Below are positions 1-6,500 of a stretch of 64,000 bases of DNA, one piece after another; the stretch's first letter is position 1; each line of letters starts with the position of its first letter. The DNA comes from Planctomycetota bacterium (GTDB lineage Bacteria; Planctomycetota; UBA1135; UBA2386): positions 39,590-103,589 of the forward strand of contig JACKIB010000019.1 in the NCBI GenBank assembly GCA_020638695.1, read 5' to 3'. The notes below the pieces were generated by a model, which was given only the letters and a program-made list of their open reading frames with translations, did not search any database and was not told where the DNA came from. The position numbers and the translations under genes were made by a program.

Positions 1-165
1 ACGGCGGCGGGGCGAGCGCTGCGCGAGGAGCCGGGGGCACGCTGCTGCTACGCGCTGCAGAACAAGTTCTGGGTGAACGATCCGGACGGCAACGAGTGGG
101 AGTTCTACGTGCTGCTCGAGGACCTGCAGACCTTCGGAAACGACTCGAAGGGCTGCTGCAACTGA
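1..165 (+). CDS. ArsI/CadI-like VOC-superfamily metalloenzyme, C-terminal part
   Basis: Only the last 54 codons are inside the window; the gene starts upstream. The visible part contains CCYALQ, then KFWVNDPDGNEWEFYVLLED, and ends in a Cys pair (KGCCN). This closely matches the C-terminal half of the ArsI/CadI branch of the vicinal-oxygen-chelate (glyoxalase) superfamily. Members include the C-As lyase ArsI and the cadmium-induced protein CadI. The Glu of the NEWE segment is the expected metal ligand, and the Cys pairs are typical of metalloid-binding members. The stop is three bases before the start of a SigZ-like sigma factor, so the two are probably co-transcribed. The short fragment does not separate ArsI from CadI or other relatives, so no symbol is given. 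Confidence 0.75.
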   Translation, partial: TAAGRALREEPGARCCYALQNKFWVNDPDGNEWEFYVLLEDLQTFGNDSKGCCN

Positions 166-168
166 GCC

Positions 169-741
169 GTGACGGAGCGCGATACGACGTCCGATGCCGC
201 GCTGTCTCGTGCCTGGCACGAGCTCCAGGCGGCGCTGCGCGCGTTCTTCGCGCGCCGCGTCGCGGCTGCGGACGTCGACGATCTCGTGCAGGAGTGCTTC
301 CTCCGCGTGAGCCAGGGCATCGCCGCGCTGCGGGAGCAGGACCGACTCGGCGCGTGGGTCTTCCGCATCGCGAGGAACCTCGTGACGGATCACCGGCGCC
401 GGCACCGGACGGGGGACGGCGAGCCGCTGGCCGGAGAGGACGTGATCGCCGCGCCCGACGAGCCGGATGCGAACGCGCGCGTCGCCGAGTGGCTCGCTTC
501 GATGATCGGGCGGCTCCCCGCGGAGTACGCGGGCGTTCTGCGTGAATCCGAACTCCACGACGTTCCGCATCGGGAGATCGCCGAGCGTCTCGGCATGTCG
601 ATCTCGGGCGTCAAGTCGCGCGTCCAGCGCGGCCGCGCGATGCTCAGGGACGAGCTCCTCGCCTGCTGTGTGCTCCAATTCGACGCGCGTGGTCGCGTCC
701 ACGACTACGAGCGGAGATCGTGCGATAGCTGCGACTGCTGA
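169..741 (+). CDS. SigZ-like ECF sigma factor with Cys-rich C-terminal tail
   Basis: A 190-residue ECF-type sigma factor starting at GTG 169, three bases after the ArsI/CadI-like stop. Region 2 (about residues 20-80) shows VDDLVQECFLRV and AWVFRIARNLVTDHRR. Region 4 (about 110-160) shows LPAEYAGVLRESELHDVPH followed by AERLGMSISGVKSRVQRGR, a typical helix-turn-helix for -35 recognition. After region 4 the protein carries a tail with CC at 166-167 and Cys at 185, 188 and 190. That tail is characteristic of the SigZ-like group. Co-location with a metalloid-type VOC enzyme suggests regulation by arsenic, cadmium or thiol chemistry; this is inference. No anti-sigma factor gene is visible, although the region downstream is interrupted by an IS91 element. 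Confidence 0.85.
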   Translation: MTERDTTSDAALSRAWHELQAALRAFFARRVAAADVDDLVQECFLRVSQGIAALREQDRLGAWVFRIARNLVTDHRRRHRTGDGEPLAGEDVIAAPDEPDANARVAEWLASMIGRLPAEYAGVLRESELHDVPHREIAERLGMSISGVKSRVQRGRAMLRDELLACCVLQFDARGRVHDYERRSCDSCDC

Positions 742-1090
742 TCCGCGCGGCGAACGATCGTCGCGCGCCCTCTGCGCGTGCCGCACGGATCTGCGGGCCG
801 GGTCATGGGCTCGTCGGTCGCCGTCCCAGGCCATGTTCCCGCTGCAAGTGCCGCGACGGAGTGCCGGGTCCGACACCTGTGATCGACGTCCACTCCTGCC
901 CTCCGGGAGGATAGGCCTTCCAAGCTGAGATTCCGATCGCCCAACCCCGGCCGATCTCCCACGAACTCGACAACACCCCGCCCCGCAATCCCCCAAACAC
1001 CCCGCGATCGGCTCCGTTGGACGCAACGTTCCCGCGTTGCGCGCACAGCTCCGCCGCCGACCCACCGCGGGCCGCCCCCCAATCTCCCGA
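742..1090. other. Intergenic region downstream of the IS91-type transposase
   Basis: About 350 bases between the sigma-factor stop and the transposase stop. I see no convincing gene on either strand; the open frames here lack recognisable protein features. It should contain the 3' (oriIS-type) end of the IS91-like element and the junction with the sigma-factor locus. A perfect 7-bp inverted repeat lies at 1022-1041. A GAAC tetranucleotide at 752-755 is a possible trace of an IS91-type target site, but the element boundary cannot be fixed without a second copy. Confidence 0.5.
1022..1041. terminator. Stem-loop downstream of the IS91 transposase
   Basis: A perfect 7-bp inverted repeat (CGCAACG at 1022-1028, CGTTGCG at 1035-1041) with a 6-base loop, about 50 bases past the transposase stop. 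It has no T-tract. It could be a transcription terminator or the hairpin expected near the oriIS end of IS91-family elements; the sequence does not decide. Confidence 0.4.
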
Positions 1091-2626
1091 TCACTCGAGC
1101 GGCAGACGCGCGGGCGGCGCGCGGGCTGGCGCGATCGGTGGCAACTCGGTGTCGAGTCCAAGGTGGTCGAGGATCCGCCGGATCACCACCGGGTCGCTGA
1201 TGAAGCTCAGTACCTTTCGCCTGCCACCGCACTGGTCGCACAGCAGCACATCCACGGCAAACACCCGCTTCAGCAACTCGGCCCAGGGATAGTGCCGCCG
1301 CCTCCTCCCACCGCTCGCGCGTTGGTGCAGCCGCTGCGCGAGCCGCTCCACCGGCGTGGGTACACCCCTATTTCCGAACCCGCAGGCCCGCTCCGACGAG
1401 TCCGCTTCGGCCACCTCCGGCACCACCATCGACCGACACGGTGACGCTGGGGCCAAGATGCCGTGGTACGTCACCTGATGCGCCCGCGGTGGCGGCACCT
1501 GTGCCGCGAGCCGCGACAGGAACGTCTGCGGGTCGAGGCGTACGCCTTCGACCCCGTTCCGCCAGGGCTTGCGGAAGCTGCACGCCACCCGGCCGTCACC
1601 CGTCAGGCGCACGCGTTCGACACACAGCGGGGGCCGGCACACGTACCGGCACAGCCGCTCCAGCCGATCGCGGCGCCCCGCCGGGATCCTCACCGCAGCG
1701 TGCAGAGAGAACCCAGCACAATCAGCGCATTGCGCTTTCGCAGCCATCGGAGTCGTGGGCCGGGGCGTACCGAACACCTCTGCCGCGGCGCCGTCCACGC
1801 TCCCGAACGGGAGTCGCCCCTGCACCGCGGCCGCCTGGCAAGCGCGCAGCGGGTCGACTTCGCCCTCGGTCGCTTCCTGCTGCAGCACAAGCCCGTCGTC
1901 GCTGACCACCGAGCGTCGCCGCAGGTGCGACACGATCAGCACACACACATGCCGGCAGAGCCACGCCACGTCCTCGTCGCGGAGCTGCGGCAGAGCGTGG
2001 AACTCTGGTGCCTCGCCGGCCTGGAACCCGGAGTACACACCATCCATCACCAACACGTGGAAGTGCGGGTCGAGCCGGAGCGCCGAGTCGAACCGCTGGA
2101 CCACCGCCACTGCGCCGCTTCGACCGTCCGTGATGCCCTGTGCCGCCGCGTTGCGGCTCAGCCACGACAACACCGCGCGCACGAAGATCCCGCGCACTTG
2201 CCGGCACAGCTCGCCGTCGAACGCAACCGCGCAGCGCACCGCGTGCGGCAGGCTCAGCACCCATTGCCGGATCGGCACGTCGGGTAGCACGTGGTCCACC
2301 AGATGTGCCGACTGTTCGGCCATCCGCCGCCCACGACACGATGGGCAGAACCCGCGGCCCTTGCAGCTGAAGGCCACCAGCGACTCGTCGCCACAATCCC
2401 GACAGCGAACCCGGGCGAACCCCGCGGCGAGCTGCCCGCAGCGCAGGTACCCCCGCAGCTCGCGAACCACGAAGCGAGGCAGTCCGCTCCTGCCTGCCGC
2501 CAGCGAGACCCTCGACAAGAACGTCGCGACGTGACCGGCGACGACTCGGTACAGATCGCTCTGCTCCGGCTGCCGGCGGCGCCGGGTCGAGACGTCACGA
2601 GCGCTGCGGCTGCCGTCGGACCCCAC
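1091..2626 (-). CDS. IS91-family transposase (HUH/Y2 type)
   Basis: A rolling-circle transposase. The reading frame is open up to 3358, but the first ~240 codons look like a shadow of other genes, so I place the start near GTG 2626 (about 511 residues). The N-terminal zinc-binding domain has CRDCGDESLVAFSCKGRGFC followed by PSCRGRRM. The catalytic part has the HUH-type motif HFHVLVMDGVY and the Tyr-containing segment LCRYVCRPPL. Near the C-terminus LLCDQCGGRRKVLSFISDP is the conserved IS91 tail. No frameshift or internal stop is seen, so the protein may be active. The exact start is uncertain because the GTG has no well-spaced ribosome binding site. Confidence 0.9.
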   Translation of the reverse strand: MGSDGSRSARDVSTRRRRQPEQSDLYRVVAGHVATFLSRVSLAAGRSGLPRFVVRELRGYLRCGQLAAGFARVRCRDCGDESLVAFSCKGRGFCPSCRGRRMAEQSAHLVDHVLPDVPIRQWVLSLPHAVRCAVAFDGELCRQVRGIFVRAVLSWLSRNAAAQGITDGRSGAVAVVQRFDSALRLDPHFHVLVMDGVYSGFQAGEAPEFHALPQLRDEDVAWLCRHVCVLIVSHLRRRSVVSDDGLVLQQEATEGEVDPLRACQAAAVQGRLPFGSVDGAAAEVFGTPRPTTPMAAKAQCADCAGFSLHAAVRIPAGRRDRLERLCRYVCRPPLCVERVRLTGDGRVACSFRKPWRNGVEGVRLDPQTFLSRLAAQVPPPRAHQVTYHGILAPASPCRSMVVPEVAEADSSERACGFGNRGVPTPVERLAQRLHQRASGGRRRRHYPWAELLKRVFAVDVLLCDQCGGRRKVLSFISDPVVIRRILDHLGLDTELPPIAPARAPPARLPLE

Positions 2627-2740
2627 TCCTGAGCTGTGCCGTGGAATCTCGCACGGTGACGCCCGCGTTCGCCCATCCTCACCCGACCTGTTTGTCGCCA
2701 CCGGTCGAGTCGTCGGAGCGGGACGTCGTGCACCACGGCG

Positions 2741-3092
2741 ACGGTCGATCCGCTCGACCGTCCGATCGAAGCCGCGTGGGGGCTGCTCGGCGGCCCCCGC
2801 CCGCGCACCGCGGTGGTCGAGGTCGCCGGTACCTGCGAACAGCCGTTCCCCGACGCCTGGTGTGAGGTGCTCGAAGTCCGCGCCGTCTTGCCCTGGCGCG
2901 TGCCGCGTGTTCGCGAGTGGCTGCGCGCCCACGATGCCGGGCCGATCGTGGTCCGCACCCGCGCCGGTGCGGTCGACACCGACCGCCTCCAGGTCGAACT
3001 CCGCGGCAGCGGCTCGGTGGTCTTCACCGTGTTCGGTCTGCGTCTCGGTCGCCGGGTCGTCGGCGTGGTCGTTCGACGGCGTGGTAGGCTGA
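2741..3092 (+). pseudogene. 3' remnant of a THUMP-like-domain SAM methyltransferase
   Basis: The plus-strand frame through 2813 reads DRPIEAAWGLLGG, then CEVLEVRAVLPW, VREWLRAHDAGPIVVRTRAG and ELRGSGSVVFTVFGLRLG. This resembles the C-terminal THUMP-like domain of class I SAM-dependent methyltransferases. The upstream catalytic part is missing and the similarity fades near 2740, next to the IS91-type element, so the 5' part appears to have been lost by insertion or deletion. The matching frame has no stop where the domain should end; the nearest stop (TGA 3090-3092) is in another frame, implying a small frameshift. The TfoX-N gene begins 6 bases later, so it may once have been co-transcribed with this gene. 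Confidence 0.65.
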
Positions 3093-3098
3093 CCCGCC

Positions 3099-3449
3099 AT
3101 GGCCCACGATCCCCTGCTCGCGCAACGCGTCCGCCGCATCGTCATGCGCCACGCAGGGAGCGCCGAGATCCACATGTTCGGCGGGGTGTGCTTCACCGTC
3201 CACGGCAACATGTGCTGCGGGGTGGCCAACGACGACTTGATGCTGCGGCTCGGCGACGCGGCTTCCTCGGCCCTGGACGAGCCGGGTGTGCGCCCGATGG
3301 ACTTCACCGGGCGGCCGTCCCGCACGATGGTGTACGTCGCCGCCGCGGTGCTCGGCAACGACGTGGATCTGTGCGGTTGGGTCGCCCGCGCGGTGGCACA
3401 CGCGCGAAGTCTTCCGCGAAAGGCCGGCCGCGCCGCGAAGAAGAAGTGA
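3099..3449 (+). CDS. TfoX N-terminal domain protein
   Basis: A 116-residue protein from ATG 3099. It matches the stand-alone TfoX N-terminal domain: RIVMRHAGSAEIHMFGGVCF near the start, NMCCGVANDDLMLRLG in the middle, PMDFTGRPSRTMVYVAA next, and a Lys/Arg-rich tail ending in KKK. This domain occurs in the competence regulator TfoX/Sxy but is also common as a short orphan protein of unknown role, so competence function should not be assumed. It follows the methyltransferase remnant closely and runs towards the minus-strand AsmA-like gene. Confidence 0.88.
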   Translation: MAHDPLLAQRVRRIVMRHAGSAEIHMFGGVCFTVHGNMCCGVANDDLMLRLGDAASSALDEPGVRPMDFTGRPSRTMVYVAAAVLGNDVDLCGWVARAVAHARSLPRKAGRAAKKK

Positions 3450-3585
3450 GGTGCGCGAATGGGCGAGCGCCGTCGAGGCGTTCGCCACGCGGATTCACGC
3501 GGCGCTCCACGCCGTGTTCGCGGGCTCCCCGGATCGATGCGAGCGCCGTGCTCGGGCGTGGGGTCGAAACCGGCGGGCTACGCGA

Positions 3586-6500
3586 TCACGTGTTCCGATC
3601 CTGCCGCAACTTCGGCAACAGCCGCACCCGGCCCGGCTCCTTGCCCTCGGTCCGCTGCAGCTTGGCACCCCGCACCTCGATGCGATCGGCGAGCTTCTTG
3701 CCGCCGAGCTCCATCAAGCGGCGGCGGATCTCCTCGAGCCGTGCGTTGCCGATCCCCAGTGCCATCTTCTTGGTGCGCCGGTCGGCCCTGCGCTCCGCGC
3801 CCGGCCGCAGCAGATCGAGTACCGCATCGAGCGCACTCTCGGTCTCACCGCGCTCCCGCGCCAACCGCCGGAGCGTCGCAGTCGCCGCGGTCGCTTCCGC
3901 CGTGCGGCCGACCGCGTGGTAGGACCGCGCCGCTGCCGCGGTCTCGGCGAACTCGCCGGCGAGCCGTGTGCGACGTCGCCGCAGCCGTTCGCAGAGCTCG
4001 CGCGCCTGCTCGGTGGTGGGGTTGGCCAGCACCTCGGCCCGCTGCAGGTCCTCGAGCCCGAACTCGTGGCGGAGCTCGACCACGACCTTGTCGTCGCTGG
4101 ACAGCACCGCGAGGATCGCGCGGAACCGCGAATCCGCATCGCCGGGCAGAGAGGCGCAGCCAGCGGTGAACGCGATCGACTGCGCCTTGCTGGCGATCGG
4201 GTCCTTCTTGCCGCCGGTCAGTCCGATCAGGCCGGTCACCGACGTGGCGGCACGCAACGGCGCCGCCGCGAGCGCCTTGGCGACCAGCTGAGCGAACGTC
4301 GACACCGCGGCGTTGGCGATCTGGCCGGCACTGACGTCGCCGTTGCGCACCTGCACGCTGAGCGGAATGCCGATCTCGCCGGCATCGTTGCGCAGCGCGA
4401 ACACCACCGACTGGAGCGGGGCCGGCAACTTCAGGTAGCTCGAGATCGGGCCGCCCGGTGCCTCATCGACATCGAGGCTGCCGAACACGAAGTTGGCGCG
4501 GGTGGCGATACCCTTGTCGCCCTGCAGACGCAGATCGACACCGGCGTCGAACACGCCGTCGGCGAGGTTCACCCCCGACTGCGTGGCCAGGCCGCGCAAG
4601 CCGCCGAGTTCCAGTCCTTGGATGCTGGTGCGCACTCGCCCGCGCGGCTGGGGGAACAGCTCGAGTCGGCCCTGCACCGCCAGCTCGTCGAGCAGCGGGC
4701 GCTTCTCGACGTCCACCTTGTCGGACTTCCCGGAGATCAGGCGGCCCATCCCGGTCAGCGCTCCCGCCAGCGGTGAACTGGCCGCGTAGCGCTTGGGCAG
4801 GCTGACGGCGCCGCCCGACATGCTGACCGAGAACTCGATCTGCCGCTTCTCGGTGAGCGCCTTGGTGGTCAGCTTGCGCGCCTCGACGTCGAGCTCCGTC
4901 AGCGGGACCGTGACCGGGGGCTTGGTCGTCTTGTCTTGGTAGACGACGTCGATCCCCTGAACACTCAGCAGATCGACTCGCATCTCCGGCCCCGGCTTCT
5001 GTGCGGTGGCGGTCGGCTCGTTCGCCGACTTGGCCGGTGCTACGGGCCCGGGCTTGACCGGCGCGGCGTTCTTCGGCGGGTTCGGGGCCGGGCGCAGGGT
5101 CATGCCCGCGAGGTGCATTCCCTCGGCGTCCTTCCAGAACCGTCCCTGTGGCTTGGTCACTTCGATCGACGCGATGTGCACCGCCCCCCCTGGCTTGATG
5201 GAGGGTGCTTGCATGTCGACGCCGGCCAGGCCGAGCAGGACTTCGCCGTCCGGTGCGCTCTTCAGCGCCACCTCGTGCACGTGCAGCTCGAGGCCGAAGC
5301 CGCGCTGGAGGTCGATGTCGGTGGGGTAGCGGCGGCGCAGCCGCAGTGCGGTCTCCAGTTTGGCGGTGAAGCTGCCGTTCTTCAGATCGTCGAGCGTCAA
5401 CTGCTTGGCGACCGCGGGCAGCGCTGCGGCCAGTCGCCCGCCGCGGATGCCCTGCACACCGACTTCGGCTTCGAGCTTGGCGTCGGGTTTCCACGGCGCA
5501 GCCCGCACCACCACGGTCGCGGATTCCACCAGTGGCGTGGCGGCGGCCTGCAGCTTCAGGATCCACGGCGCCAACGACTCCGGGTCCTTGCCGAGCACGG
5601 TCCAGGGCTCCGGGTTGAACACCCGCATCGTCACGTCGAGCGGCTCCTTGGCGCCGAACTCGTGGAAGCGCAACCGTGCGATCTCGAACTCCAGCTGCCG
5701 CAGCGTCACGTCCCACGGCGTCCGACTACCCGTCTTGCCACCCGGAGCGCTCGCCGCCGTGTCGGAGGGTGGGGCCTTCGCTTTCGGCTGCGTCTCGGCC
5801 GTCGCGGGTGTGATCTTCAATCCGAGCAGCGACAGTGCGCCGGCGGCATCGCGCTGCGCGGCGACGCGCACCCCGCGCAGCGCGACTTCGTCGATCTCCA
5901 ATCGCTTCGCCTCGGGATCGAGTTTCGGCACGACCACGCGCGCGCCGGTGAACGCGACCCACGGTTCGGCGTCCCCTTCGCGGAAACTGAAGTCGGTGGC
6001 CTCGCAGCGCAGCGACTGCGCCGTGCCGTCGCGGCGCAGCTGCGCGCTCAGGTCGAGCGCCAGCCGTCCATCACGCAGGGTCGCTTGGACGTTGTCCGGC
6101 AGGTAGCCGGCGAACGGCCCGGGGCGGATGCCGCGGCCGCGCAGCTTGGCGAGTGCGTCGAGCCCCTGGTTGCCGAGGGTCCACGAGCCCAGCAGTTCGA
6201 ATTGCTCGACTGCCCCATCGACCTTGGCACGCAGAGCCACCTTCTGCTCGGCAGCACCGGGTCGAGTGGTGATTCCGTCCCCGTCGATCTCGATGTGGAC
6301 CGCCGCGTCCACCGCCGGAGACTTGACTCGGTCGGTGAAGTGCAGCGCCACGCCGCGCACCCGAAGCGCGCGCAGGCTCGCGGAGAATGGCGTGCTGGCC
6401 GGCGCGACGGTGGTGGCCGTCGCCGCAGCGGGTGCCGGCTTGGTTGGCGGATTCGGCGCAGGTACCTTGCCAGGCTGCGTCGTTCCGTCGGCCGCCTGCC

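Larger units (their letters stand above)
1020..2700 (-). mobile_element. IS91-family rolling-circle insertion element (bounds approximate)
   Basis: The element is recognised by its intact transposase at 1091-2626 on the minus strand. IS91-family elements have no long terminal inverted repeats and generate no target duplication, so the ends cannot be read directly. The left limit is probably near or beyond the hairpin at 1022-1041. The right limit lies before about 2740, where an unrelated methyltransferase remnant on the plus strand begins. Its position next to metalloid-type genes and a truncated gene indicates a recombination junction. Confidence 0.6.

Noticed and set aside
2654..3358. N-terminal extension of the IS91 transposase frame
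   Set aside because: The added ~240 residues are low complexity and overlap the methyltransferase remnant and TfoX gene on the other strand.
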